Below are positions 54,944 through 64,000 of a DNA stretch of 64,000 nt, one piece after another. Position 1 is the stretch's first letter, and the number at the start of each line of letters is the position of its first letter. Below the pieces are notes generated by a model, which ran no database searches, was not told where the DNA came from, and worked only from the letters and a program-made list of their open reading frames with translations. Origin of the DNA: Moesziomyces globuligerus (Eukaryota > Basidiomycota > Ustilaginomycetes > Ustilaginales > Ustilaginaceae); contig JARVLF010000019.1 of the NCBI GenBank assembly GCA_030849465.1, positions 248,001-312,000 on the forward strand, in the 5' to 3' direction. Both the position numbers and the translations under genes were made by a program.

Positions 54944-55936
54944 ATGCCCGTCCCCGCCATCATGAACGGGCGATTTCGCCAGCTAGGCCTATTCGGACTG
55001 GCGTCGGCCTCCGCCTGCCTCCTGTACTGGGTTGTAAGCCCCTATGATGTGATCGACCGGGATGATATGGATCTCGGCCAAGTTTCGAGGCAGATGACAC
55101 TGGCAACGAGCTCAGCGTCTCGTTGGACCACTTCGCTTCTCATGGCAGTGGCCCTAGTATGGGCTCTGGTCGAGTACACACGCATGATTTTGCTACTGCT
55201 GGATGATCAGCATGCCATGCGCCTTTGCTACCAGCAGACACTCTCGGTCGCTGAATACAGGAGCCGATGTGACAATCGCGCAGCACGTCGGGAACAGCCA
55301 GAGGCGACGAGTTCGACGGACGAGCTCGAGTGTTGCATCCTTTTTCGCCGAAGTTTCGATTCGCCAGTTGGACTCGCGAGGCACGGAGAGAGTCGCCATG
55401 GTGACGTGCCAGCGACGACGCACTACGACGACGTCTCTGCACACATCCTGTGCACCTCGTGCCACTCGTCTGGAAGCTCAGACACCGAATCTGTCGAGTC
55501 GATTTGTCATCAGCAGAGCCACACCTCGATGGGCTTGTCTGACGTGCCCTCCTTCTGCGCTCGCGAGCAAGACGACCTGCTCGTCGCCATGGAGGACGAC
55601 GTGCGCAAGCCAGACGCCTTCTCCACGTGCCGCCCCTTCGTCGGGATGAGGCACCGGGGAACACCAAAAGTGACCACTTCGACTGTCGCCCTCGACGACT
55701 TTGCGGACACTCAGCGCGGAACTGAGTCGGTCCGCCCGAGTGTTCGTGAAGCCCTGCGCACTGAGACTGAAGCTGAAGCCCCGCAGGCGCAGCTGGGAAA
55801 GGAGCACCAGGAACTTCTGAGCGTAGCCGAGCAAAGCACCGGAGCTGGAGCCCCGCAGGAACAGCTCGGGGAAAAGCAGCACCATCAGCAGGAGCTTCTC
55901 GACGTGGCCGAGGAAAGCTCGGTCGACATCCTCTGA
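54944..55936 (+). CDS. Unrecognised two-helix membrane protein with duplicated C-terminal motif
   Basis: A 330-residue frame I cannot assign. Two hydrophobic helices lie near residues 13-31 and 63-84. The rest is hydrophilic, with a Cys/His-rich middle (ECCILFRRSF, HILCTSCHSS) that does not form a clear zinc finger. The C terminus has two imperfect copies of a motif of about 21-25 residues (APQAQLGKEHQELLSVAEQS and APQEQLGEKQHHQQELLDVA). Codon bias is weaker than in neighbours, which fits a young or fast-evolving gene. A second start exists at 54962. It converges on TTI1 with 168 bases between stops. Confidence 0.55.
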   Translation: MPVPAIMNGRFRQLGLFGLASASACLLYWVVSPYDVIDRDDMDLGQVSRQMTLATSSASRWTTSLLMAVALVWALVEYTRMILLLLDDQHAMRLCYQQTLSVAEYRSRCDNRAARREQPEATSSTDELECCILFRRSFDSPVGLARHGESRHGDVPATTHYDDVSAHILCTSCHSSGSSDTESVESICHQQSHTSMGLSDVPSFCAREQDDLLVAMEDDVRKPDAFSTCRPFVGMRHRGTPKVTTSTVALDDFADTQRGTESVRPSVREALRTETEAEAPQAQLGKEHQELLSVAEQSTGAGAPQEQLGEKQHHQQELLDVAEESSVDIL

Positions 55937-56104
55937 GCTTCGAGCACCCATCTGAAACGACCCTGACGCGCGCCACAATGACTGAGCCCCTCACGACCTC
56001 GATTTCTGCATTTCCTCTTGAACTCGCGTTGATTTCCATTCGATGATGCAGCTTCTGCAGGAAGGCGCGATGCGATGTGAAGAAGTGCGGGCACGCGTGT
56101 GCGC

Positions 56105-59100
56105 TTACGCCGTTGCGAAGGAAGCCACGATGTGGTGGAGCGTCTCTGCATGTACGGCGGTGTGCGTATGTGCGAGGAAGCATGGTGTTGGAACTGTCGA
56201 ACGCATGGCCCTTGCCGCTGGCTGTGGAAACGCGGTCTGCAGGGCCCACGCTGTCGCGGGTGGATTGCGTCTTCCGAGCTCGACGTACAGCACTTCGGCC
56301 GCCTTGCACAGAGCAGGTGGCTGACGAGCATCCAGGAGGTCGAGCAGGAACGGGTGGGACGTCATGCTCCATGCCGCGTCGTCGGGCAACCGCGTCCCCA
56401 CGTGTCGGACGACGCTGATGAGCGTCGTCACGATGGTGAGCGTGAGCTGCGCAGGTACGCTTGTTGGCGAGGGCAGGATGAACGGGGGTTGCGAGTGAGT
56501 GTGCACCGCCGACTCGCGGCGCTGTGGCCGAGGTGTAGACTCAAGGTCCTGTATGAGCCCTACAGCGTGCCGTTTCGCTGGTTCTGACGCCCGACCGCGG
56601 GTCGAACGTGGATGGAACTTCCATCTGAGCAGCATGAGCAGCTGGTCGAACCGCGGCCAGGCCTCTTCGACGATGCGCTTGCCGACAAACTCGGGCACGT
56701 GCTCGGCGGCCGCCTCGACGAACCGCGCCGCAGCCACCCACACCTGCGGCTCCTTCTCGACGAGCGCCGCTTCGATTTGCGCAAAGACGGCATCGCTCTG
56801 TGCTCGGTTCGCCGCCCCTACCGCGGTGCGGTCCAGGTCGATGATCGGTGTTAGTTGCGCTCCACGTGCCGCACCGCCACCGCTCGAGTACGATGCACCG
56901 AGACGCGTCATCACATACGGCCAGGCATTGTTGACAATCGGCAGCAGCTCAGCCGTGCGTCCTTGCGGAGCGAGCGTTTCGACACCGTGTCGCAAAAGTG
57001 CCAGCACATGACTCCGCAGCACCGCCGAAGGATGCGTGAGGAACGCCGCCGCTTTCGCCAGGATCTGCTCCGCCACCTGCTGGCTCTTGCTCGGCTTGTC
57101 CTCCTGGTCTTCAGTAGCCTTCTTGCCGCCACTCTCATCACCTGAGCCCTCGTCGAACGCCGGTTGGTCTCGACGCCGCAACGCTAGCCAAGCCTCGAGA
57201 TCCTCCGCTTCGGTCTGCGTTGCGCTGGACTGGGTGGAGAGCAGCTTGGAGCCATACTTGGAAGAGCGCCTTGCGGCTTGTTCAGCCGCCATGGTCTCGA
57301 GGATCGAGTCGAGCACGGCCAGCAGACCGCCGCAGATGGACGGATGGGCATGGAATCGATCGAGCGCATCGAGCACCTCGTCGATCGCATCCTCGACCAT
57401 GGGCACGATCTCGGAGCCGAGCACGCGGATCATCTGCACCAGCACGAACGGCGCCCTCTGTGCCGCTACCAATGGGAGCACCACTCGGTGCGTGTTGCCA
57501 TTCATCTCTTTGCCACCATCGCCCCGTCCGATCGCGGGTGTGGTGCCAGTCGAGCTCGCGGACGCGATCGCACGCAGCTCCTCGTCGAGCCCGCTGATGA
57601 GACGCTGGCATGCCGAGCCGAGGATGTAGTCGGCATGGTCGAGGAGGCAGTTCTTGACGTCGCCGTAGGCGGTGTTGAATGCGACGTCCTGCATCGCTGC
57701 GGTTGAGGCGCGGCGGACCAGATCCGAATCCACGGTCGATGTGGCCGACATGCCGCTGATCAGCGTATACGAACCGCGAAGCAGCAAGCTGCGAAATTTA
57801 TGGCCCAGTAGCTTGGAGCTCGCGCTGACCAGCGCGAACGCGAGTGCATTGGACAGATCCACACTGCGCTCCGCCTGGACGTAGCGATGCTGCATCGCCA
57901 GCTGCTGCTGCGCGCGTGTCTCGGTGACACTGGTCGACTTGGCCATGTTGGCCGCACGAACAAAGCCCAGGTCGAGCGCAGGCCCGTGCCGTGCAGGCGT
58001 CGTGCTCTCGATATCGTCCGACATCAGCGAAATGCCCTTGACCCGCTCCACGAGCTGCGACGCCTCTCCCAAAGACTGTTGTTGGTTGATCATGTCCAGT
58101 CCTTCACCAGTCTTTTCGGAAGTCGTCGATACATCTGCCGGGCTCGACCGCACTAGATCGCCGTGCGACATCGACCGGCCGGCGACTGCTTCTTCGGCAT
58201 CGCCATCGAGCATGTCCATGACCAAGCCAAAGACCTTCTTGCCCAGTCGATGCGCCACCTTGCGCGCCTGTCTGCTGGCCTGCGCCATCCCGGCCAAGCG
58301 GACGCCGAGCTCGATGTTGTCGATCCAGCTGCTGACACCGGCGAGCACGTCGGCAGCCAGCGCGAGCGACGTCAGACTCTCGGCCCTCCGCATCGCGTCG
58401 ACGCTCCCTGCCCGATCGCCACCAACACCGCTGCTGGTCGCAGGAAGCCGGACAGAACGCAGCTGAGCAGCCCGCTCGACGAGGAGCGGGACGATGGCAA
58501 AGACGTCCTGTTCGCCCTTGGTGCCAGGCTGACGCGCCTTGTAGTCCTGCACAAAGGCAAGCGCAAGCGTCCGGCCGAGCTGGAAGAACATGCGGCTCAG
58601 CTGGCGGCTCGTGCTCGCCTCCAGCCCCGCAAACGCGGGCTGCAGCCGCCATCCCGCTTGCAAGCCCGCTGCTTCCCTCTGCTCGTCGACGAAGTCCAGC
58701 CGCTCTGTCCTGAGCAGGGCTGCGAGACGCAGCACCCGCGGCGGCAGTTCGGTCACCAATTGTGCCAGCGCTACGGTCCTCGCCGCGTCAGAGACCGTGC
58801 CTCCGAGCTCCTCTGTACGTGCAAAGATGAGGTCGAGAAGCGTGGTGACTCGCAGCGTCAGCCTGGAGACGGCGGCTTCGTTCTGGGCCGTGACGGCCGC
58901 GGGCAGAGCATCGAGCGCGTGCATCATGAGCGATCCAAATGCCGGCCCATTCGTCAGATGTGGCAGGCGTCTAGCAGGCCCGTCCGCAGCCGAGGCTGTC
59001 TGCAGAACGCCAAAAGCGAGCTTGGCGCACTCGGCGACCGAGGTCGAGTTGGATTCGGAGGCGAGATCGATGATCCAGGTCAGCAGCGTGTTGATGCACG

Positions 59101-60871
59101 CCGTTCCCTCTTCTCGGCCTGCGTCGGTGTAGACGCTCCTGCCGTCGAGCCGCGCCATGCCCTCGAGGTGGTCGTCGAGCCAGGCGAGCGAGGCACCGCA
59201 GTCGGAGAGCAGAGCGACCGCAAGCCGCACGACCGCCTTCTGCGCCACGGCGGAAACGCTCGAGGGGAGCGAGGTGCCCGGCAGCGACGGCTGCGTCAGC
59301 GGCGAAAACGTCCGCAGCGCAAGCTGGATCTGCGCGAGCGTAGAGAGTGCCCACTTAGCCTCGTCCTTCATCGGCGTTGGTGCATTGCTGTCTGCCGCTG
59401 CATCGGACATCGCAGCAGCCTCGTCCTTCTCCGTAGCTACAGTTTCGTCTTCGGTGTCGAGCATGTTGGCCTCGGCGAACTCGGTGAGGTCGGTGACGTG
59501 TGCGAATGCCGAGGGATTGCACGTTGAGCTGCTCTCCGCCCTGCCACCAACGGCGTGGTCGTTCATGGTTTGAGACAGGCAGACGTCGGCGACGGTACCT
59601 CTGAGCAGGTCTCCGAGCATTGTGATGGCCGCTGCAGCCACCGGCGCAGGAGTCGGTTTGGGCTTGGCGCCGTCCTGCTTGGTCTTCACGCGGCTTGTGG
59701 CGATGCGCGTGAGCGACGACGTGATTCCTGGGAGCAAGGGCCGAAGACGCAGTCCCGCTGCCTTTCGAGCTGCATCGCCATCGGTGCTTTCCGCGCCAGA
59801 TTGTGCCGATGTGATGCAGTATAAGGGTGCAGGATCGAGGTTCGCTGCGTCCTGACTCACGTCGGGAAGGAGACACACGCCTCCTATCCAGACGAGCAGG
59901 GCGGAGCGCGCTACCGCCATGGCGGCTGTGCGAGCGTCAATCGACTCTGCCGACGACTCGGCCACGGCGAAGGCCGTCGAGAGCACAAAGCTGACGGCGC
60001 CTCTGGCAACTTTATCCGCCGCGGCGTACGCAAGGTGTTCTGGAGTCGGAAAAAGCAGCTTGGGCTCGAGCACCGCGCTTTCGGTCGCGGCATCCCCGGC
60101 TACAGAGTTGTCTGCTAAGGTGGACGCATCGACGTCGTCGTCCAGCAAGGTGAGGTCCGAGACGCCGTCCCACTCCCACTCTGCTGCGTTTCTTTCCGTC
60201 GCTGCTCCAACGCCCAAACTCGTCGGTGCGGCTGTCTCGAAGCGCGCAGACAGGAGCTCGGTCAGCACTCTGAGCGCGGCGAGCTTCACCTCGTCGCTCG
60301 CTCGCACGCCTTTCTTCGCTGCGTTCGGTGCATCCCCCATGGCCGAGCTGGCGAGTATGACAAGGTCGCACCACGTCTGCCACCTGCTGGACGCTGGCGA
60401 TGCCGTTGCCTCCTGGCGTGACGACCAGGTCGCCCACCACTGACTCGCCAGAAGCGCCAGCACTTCGAGCACGTTCTCGGCTACCGAGTCCGACAGGCTG
60501 CTGATGCCCTTGGGAGCCGTACGTATGAGCTCCGAGACCGGGTAAAAGACGTAGTTGACCAGCGTGGACGGCAGCGGTGCCTGGCCGTGCTCCACCCATC
60601 TGGACGTGGAGCTCGACGCTTCGACGGCATCGGCGCGTGATTGAAGTGTCGAATGCCGGCTTGATGATGCGGACTCGGATATGAGGGTCTGAAGGGTGAA
60701 TTTGAGGTGACGGAGGCAAGTGACGAGCTGAGCCGTGTGGGCGGGGGCGTTGGAGCGGCCGACGAGGGAGAGGAGTTCGACGCACACGGGCTTGAGGCGG
60801 TGGAAGTGACTCTGTGTCGCAGCAGGAAGCAACGGGCCCTGGCGGAAAGGTCCCGCCATGGTGGAAAACAT
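56105..60871 (-). CDS. TTI1: TTI1, HEAT-repeat subunit of the TTT complex
   Basis: A 1588-residue all-helical protein. The N terminus (FHRLKPVCVELLSLVGR, STLVNYVFYPVSELIR) and the central block with YGDVKNCLLDHADYILGSA are typical of TTI1, which with TEL2 and TTI2 helps HSP90 mature the PIK-related kinases (TOR, ATM, ATR, DNA repair kinases). It is longer than the roughly 1000-1100 residues of animal members because of acidic and Ser/Ala-rich insertions. The C-terminal region has a less conserved stretch (about 56440-56600) that could hide an intron, but I saw no good donor. Starts at 60871 or 60859; the longer frame opens with GTG. Confidence 0.88.
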   Translation of the reverse strand: MFSTMAGPFRQGPLLPAATQSHFHRLKPVCVELLSLVGRSNAPAHTAQLVTCLRHLKFTLQTLISESASSSRHSTLQSRADAVEASSSTSRWVEHGQAPLPSTLVNYVFYPVSELIRTAPKGISSLSDSVAENVLEVLALLASQWWATWSSRQEATASPASSRWQTWCDLVILASSAMGDAPNAAKKGVRASDEVKLAALRVLTELLSARFETAAPTSLGVGAATERNAAEWEWDGVSDLTLLDDDVDASTLADNSVAGDAATESAVLEPKLLFPTPEHLAYAAADKVARGAVSFVLSTAFAVAESSAESIDARTAAMAVARSALLVWIGGVCLLPDVSQDAANLDPAPLYCITSAQSGAESTDGDAARKAAGLRLRPLLPGITSSLTRIATSRVKTKQDGAKPKPTPAPVAAAAITMLGDLLRGTVADVCLSQTMNDHAVGGRAESSSTCNPSAFAHVTDLTEFAEANMLDTEDETVATEKDEAAAMSDAAADSNAPTPMKDEAKWALSTLAQIQLALRTFSPLTQPSLPGTSLPSSVSAVAQKAVVRLAVALLSDCGASLAWLDDHLEGMARLDGRSVYTDAGREEGTACINTLLTWIIDLASESNSTSVAECAKLAFGVLQTASAADGPARRLPHLTNGPAFGSLMMHALDALPAAVTAQNEAAVSRLTLRVTTLLDLIFARTEELGGTVSDAARTVALAQLVTELPPRVLRLAALLRTERLDFVDEQREAAGLQAGWRLQPAFAGLEASTSRQLSRMFFQLGRTLALAFVQDYKARQPGTKGEQDVFAIVPLLVERAAQLRSVRLPATSSGVGGDRAGSVDAMRRAESLTSLALAADVLAGVSSWIDNIELGVRLAGMAQASRQARKVAHRLGKKVFGLVMDMLDGDAEEAVAGRSMSHGDLVRSSPADVSTTSEKTGEGLDMINQQQSLGEASQLVERVKGISLMSDDIESTTPARHGPALDLGFVRAANMAKSTSVTETRAQQQLAMQHRYVQAERSVDLSNALAFALVSASSKLLGHKFRSLLLRGSYTLISGMSATSTVDSDLVRRASTAAMQDVAFNTAYGDVKNCLLDHADYILGSACQRLISGLDEELRAIASASSTGTTPAIGRGDGGKEMNGNTHRVVLPLVAAQRAPFVLVQMIRVLGSEIVPMVEDAIDEVLDALDRFHAHPSICGGLLAVLDSILETMAAEQAARRSSKYGSKLLSTQSSATQTEAEDLEAWLALRRRDQPAFDEGSGDESGGKKATEDQEDKPSKSQQVAEQILAKAAAFLTHPSAVLRSHVLALLRHGVETLAPQGRTAELLPIVNNAWPYVMTRLGASYSSGGGAARGAQLTPIIDLDRTAVGAANRAQSDAVFAQIEAALVEKEPQVWVAAARFVEAAAEHVPEFVGKRIVEEAWPRFDQLLMLLRWKFHPRSTRGRASEPAKRHAVGLIQDLESTPRPQRRESAVHTHSQPPFILPSPTSVPAQLTLTIVTTLISVVRHVGTRLPDDAAWSMTSHPFLLDLLDARQPPALCKAAEVLYVELGRRNPPATAWALQTAFPQPAARAMRSTVPTPCFLAHTHTAVHAETLHHIVASFATA

Positions 60872-61254
60872 CTGGCGGCGGTGCGCCCCTGTTGGCGAGA
60901 AGGATGGTGGGACGTTTGGGTGGGAAGGGCACTGGGAAGTAGGGTCCACGAAGCTTTTGGTGGAGGCGCTACTACAAGGCCCGACACCCGAGCTCAGCCT
61001 CGCACCGCTGATCCATATTTTTCACTCATTGTAAGATCTGAGCTAGGAACAAATTGGGGACAACGGCGGCGCGGGTTGGTGTGGAGTTGGCGGGCGCGGT
61101 CAACGCTGTTGGGCGTGTTGGTTGTTGGGGTCCAGGCGGGAAGATCCGCCCAAGGCCGCAGGGCCATGACTCCACACCGACATCATCGACAACCTCCTGG
61201 TTCGACGCTCTCCACCTTCCGCACCATCGACACAGCGGGACTGTACAGGACAGT
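60872..61254. promoter_or_regulatory. Divergent promoter of TTI1 and the thioesterase
   Basis: 383 bases between opposite start codons. No gene or clear TATA box is seen. Confidence 0.55.
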
Positions 61255-61829
61255 ATGACGGACGCAAATGAATCCGCCGGAGCGGGCGCCGTGACACTGG
61301 CGATGATCAACGAGCTGCAGCAGCAGGTGCTCGACAACAACCCCATCTACAAGTACCTCCTCTCCGACGTAAGTTCGATCCCTTCCCACAACCTCAAAGT
61401 AGACTCATGCGATGGCTCATCGACGAACGGAGCTGAAATTTTGTCCTTTGCTCGAGCTAGCTGGAGATCAAGACGGTTTCTGCCGGATTCATCGAGGCGC
61501 ACGTACCCGTTAGCAAGACGTTGATGAACAGCAAGAACATCCTGCACGGTTCCACGTCCGCGACGATCATCGACTGGATCGGAGGCATCGTGATCGCAAG
61601 CACCTCGGCTGACCGCTTCAAGAACCGCGGCGTGTCGGTCGACATCCACGTCTCGTACGTCGGCGCCGCCAAGGAGGGCGATCTGCTCATCATCCGTGGC
61701 AAGAGCAACAAGGTCGGTCGCAACCTCGCCTTCATCGACGTCCAGATCCTCGCGCGCAAACCGGGCGCGGCGGACGACAAGGACGACCGTGTCGTCTGCT
61801 CCGGCACACACACCAAATACGTCGGCTAA
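61255..61829 (+). CDS. Hot-dog fold thioesterase, ACOT13/PaaI-like, 2 exons
   Basis: Exons 61255-61368 and 61461-61829 join in phase (92-base intron GTAAGT...CTAG) to 160 residues. The fold pattern of acyl-CoA thioesterase 13 is clear: NILHGSTSATIIDWIGG, with the likely catalytic Asp at residue 76, then GVSVDIHVSYVGAAKEGD, NLAFIDVQIL and GTHTKYVG at the C terminus. The usual HGG is HGS here. It would hydrolyse acyl-CoA thioesters in the cytosol or mitochondrion; no targeting signal is obvious and the C terminus is not PTS1-like. It is divergent from TTI1. Confidence 0.9.
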
Positions 61830-62011
61830 AGCACGCGATACGGCCATGGGTAGAAGGATGAAACAAGTGCGCAGGTTCCGATTCGGGTATGTGGTGAATC
61901 TTCCATGGTATCGTAGAATGCGGTGCTGGTCAGGATTTGGCCGAGGACAATGCCTGGTGCGGGTTGAGCTTGTGCTTGCGTTGACAGGCTGAGAATGCAG
62001 TGCGGACGACG

Positions 62012-62437
62012 TTATTTGGCGTCGGCGACGCTGGGAGGCTCGGCTGCGGTTGGGCCGGCAGCTGCTGCTGGTGGTGGTGGTGTGACCGACATCTGTGGCG
62101 TGGCGTCGTAGGCTGGCAGGGGCGCTTCACTCTCCGCCTTTCCCTCTTCTCTCTGAGCTTGCGAGTTGGCGATGGGGTAGTCCTCGACGGGCAACGCGCC
62201 CTGCTTCCAGCCGCAGTTGAAGCGGCAGCAGTTATCGGCACACGTCGAATCCGTACCATACGATCCTACGACCCGGTCAAACAAGTAAAGCACAACGTTA
62301 GCAGTGTGAACGGAGGTCGCCGTCTTCCACTTCTAGGGGTGGTGGAGGCACGTACGGGTGTTGCAGATATTGAACTGGGCTTGGGCGACGATGGCGGCCA
62401 GACATCCGAACGCAGCACCAGCAAGGTTGTCGCCCAT
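62012..62437 (-). CDS. Small cysteine-rich protein, 2 exons, unrecognised
   Basis: Exons 62356-62437 and 62012-62265 join in phase across a 90-base intron (GTACGT...CGTAG) to 111 residues. The N terminus (GAAFGCLAAIVAQAQ) is a weak hydrophobic helix. A compact cysteine cluster (C36-x3-C40-C41-x3-C45, with C25 just before) straddles the exon junction, and the tail is Pro/Ala-rich with a PAYDATP segment. I do not recognise the family. It could be a membrane-associated CYSTM-like protein or a small secreted protein without a strong signal peptide. The phase-matched splice and retained Cys spacing support reality. Confidence 0.7.
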
Positions 62438-63077
62438 GGTTTGTTCGTATTGTCGAGTGCGAGAGCAAGGCAAAGGGGATGGGAGAATGTGATGGTGGCG
62501 AGGTGGAGACAAGCGCGGGGGGAGGCGGGTGGGTTTTGTACCTTTTGCAGCGCACAATCAAAGCACGGCCCGAGGGTGGCACCAAGTTGCTAGCGAGGCG
62601 TGTTCCGGACACCGGCTGTCACTCACATGGTACCGACCGAACCCGCCGCACCCGGAACGGTTGTGATCTACGTTCGGTGCATCCTCCATCGACGAGATTA
62701 GGCCCTGCAGGCAGCAGCATAGCAGCATAGCCCAGCATGCAAGCCTTGTTTCCTGCACACCGCCACGGGCGGTGCTTAGCGCGCATTCCATGCACCGAAA
62801 TTCCGCCTCGCGCAACAGGCGACCCTGTTTTCTTTACGCGTGCTCGAGCATCTCTGACCGGCACCCGGCTGAGGTCCTACTGCAAAGCAAGCATCCCCCG
62901 CTCCTCGATTGTCTATCTCACCCAAATCCAGCAGCCCCCGTCATCTGAGCACCAAGATCAACCGCACGCCGCTCAGACACAAGCGTGCGGACGCTGAATG
63001 TTGTCGTACCGGATCTGATTGAGCCGGGCACAGTGATAAAAATACTAGTAATACAGGAGGCGGAGAGCCAGAGTGTC
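62438..63077. other. Gap before the right-edge gene
   Basis: About 640 bases with promoter of the Cys-rich gene and 3' end of the next. A short CAGCATAG duplication lies near 62717. No gene is seen. Confidence 0.5.
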
Positions 63078-64000
63078 TCAAGTGGAGATGGCCGAGATGG
63101 TTCGCTTCTCACCGCGCAGCGAGGTGATGGGCGACCACGAGGAGCGAGGGTCCTTTGCAAAGGTGTGCGCAGCGAGGGGCGGCGAGCGCGAGCCACGGCT
63201 GGCAATGACGGGGCCAAAGTCGTCGCCGCCAAGCTCCATGGGCGCGGTGCGAGGCGAGATGGACGACGAGTCGCGGCTGCTGCCGCCGTTGCTGCTCATG
63301 GCGTCGTGCTCGGCAGCGTCGCCATCGCTCTTGGCGCCGATCGAGCTTCGCGGCGAGCGGTTCTCGGGCGAGTGCCCCGTGGACGCAGATCGCCACGAAG
63401 GCAGAGCGCTCACACCAGGCGATTGCTTGGGAGATCGGTGCTGCTCGCCGTTCGCAGGGACGCTCGACGCCGGCGGCGACAGGCGAAGCGAAGGCAGCGG
63501 CAGCCTGCCGATCGAAGGCAGTGGGGCCGACGGCGCAGCACGTCCCGAAATGCTGCCAATCGACGAGCTCGACAGCCTGGGCAGCGTCAGAGACTCCACA
63601 GCGCTGGAGCTGCGGCTCCTCCCGGGAGAGGGGGCGTCGTTACTGGGCCGCACAAAAAACCGCGCAGCCTCGGCAATCTGGTGCTCGGTGACGTTCCAGC
63701 ACTGGCGGGCGGTGGCCCACCATCGTGCGGCGTCAGGGCTCGGGCGGCTGTACTGCGTGCAGATGAGCAGCGCGGGGAAGGCAAACAGGTTGCGACGGCC
63801 TGTGATGCTGAGCACCGAAAGGATGAGGTGGATGTTGTCCACCGCCGCCTTCTGCTGGCCACGGTCAGGCTGGGGAGCGCCCGCGCGGCGTGCCTCCATG
63901 AGGAAGACCGAGCACTCGGCGATCAGATGCATCTGCGCCCAGAACCAAGCGCGGTGGGAGGCGGCGCTTGCCTCGGGCTCCTCGAGCAGGCGGCTGGCCT
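63078..64000 (-). CDS. C-terminal part of an unrecognised protein, runs off the right edge
   Basis: The minus-strand frame is open to position 64000, so 306 C-terminal residues are visible and the start lies outside. The first 95 residues are helical (SHRAWFWAQMHLIAECSVFL, LILSVLSITGRRNLFAF, ARWWATARQCWNVTE), resembling the end of a fungal transcription-factor middle region. The remaining 210 are disordered and Ser/Pro/Arg-rich (e.g. SPGRSRSSSAVE, SPRSSIGAKS). A Zn2Cys6 regulator is one possibility, but no zinc cluster is in view, so I give no function. Confidence 0.72.
   Translation of the reverse strand, partial: ASRLLEEPEASAASHRAWFWAQMHLIAECSVFLMEARRAGAPQPDRGQQKAAVDNIHLILSVLSITGRRNLFAFPALLICTQYSRPSPDAARWWATARQCWNVTEHQIAEAARFFVRPSNDAPSPGRSRSSSAVESLTLPRLSSSSIGSISGRAAPSAPLPSIGRLPLPSLRLSPPASSVPANGEQHRSPKQSPGVSALPSWRSASTGHSPENRSPRSSIGAKSDGDAAEHDAMSSNGGSSRDSSSISPRTAPMELGGDDFGPVIASRGSRSPPLAAHTFAKDPRSSWSPITSLRGEKRTISAIST

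Noticed and set aside
60872..60949. Extended N termini opened by GTG or TTG (TTI1, also the WD40, BCS1, deubiquitinase, PRP16 and velvet 2 frames)
   Set aside because: Nuclear genes start almost always at ATG; the first in-frame ATG was used in each case.

Overview
The window looks like nuclear DNA of a GC-rich basidiomycete, most likely a smut-type fungus of the Ustilaginales. This rests on the gene content (velvet regulators, a CFEM GPI protein, an NCS1 permease, a DHX38/PRP16 helicase, PEX1), on mostly intronless genes with a few short GT-AG introns, and on strong C/G preference at third codon positions. The genus is inferred. There is no operon structure; neighbours share divergent promoters or converge tail to tail. 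I see no rRNA, convincing tRNA, CRISPR array or intact transposon.

Layout, left to right. 1-3.8 kb: 3' part of a GH27 alpha-galactosidase, a CFEM-type GPI protein and a three-exon ATX1-like copper chaperone. 3.9-11.6 kb: PRP16-type splicing helicase, a membrane cytochrome P450 and a perilipin-like lipid-droplet protein. After a 2.6 kb empty stretch come PEX1 and, divergently, translation termination factor eRF1. 20.5-22.7 kb: a tRNA m3C methyltransferase preceded by a DUF4202 reading frame; splice sites in matching phase suggest that the two are one fused gene. 23-31 kb: FAM32A-like protein, a small mitochondrial-type membrane protein, UMP/CMP kinase, dynamitin, an NCS1 nucleobase transporter and OST3. 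31-42 kb: a LisH/CTLH/WD40 protein, NCS6 (tRNA wobble thiolation), BCS1 (complex III assembly) and a large USP4/15-type deubiquitinase.

42-55 kb stands apart. Two different velvet-family regulators face each other tail to tail, and each has 4 to 5 kb of gene-free, pyrimidine-rich DNA upstream, as expected for heavily regulated developmental regulators with long leaders. 55-64 kb: an unrecognised membrane protein with a duplicated C-terminal motif, TTI1 (TTT complex), a hot-dog thioesterase, a small cysteine-rich protein and the 3' part of an unrecognised gene running off the right edge.

Most genes are unrelated housekeeping functions. The best candidates for something new are the DUF4202-methyltransferase fusion, the convergent velvet pair with its deserts, and the odd poly-Asn tract where the alpha-galactosidase nucleophile should be. 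Several gene models below use splice sites I read by eye and checked for phase.
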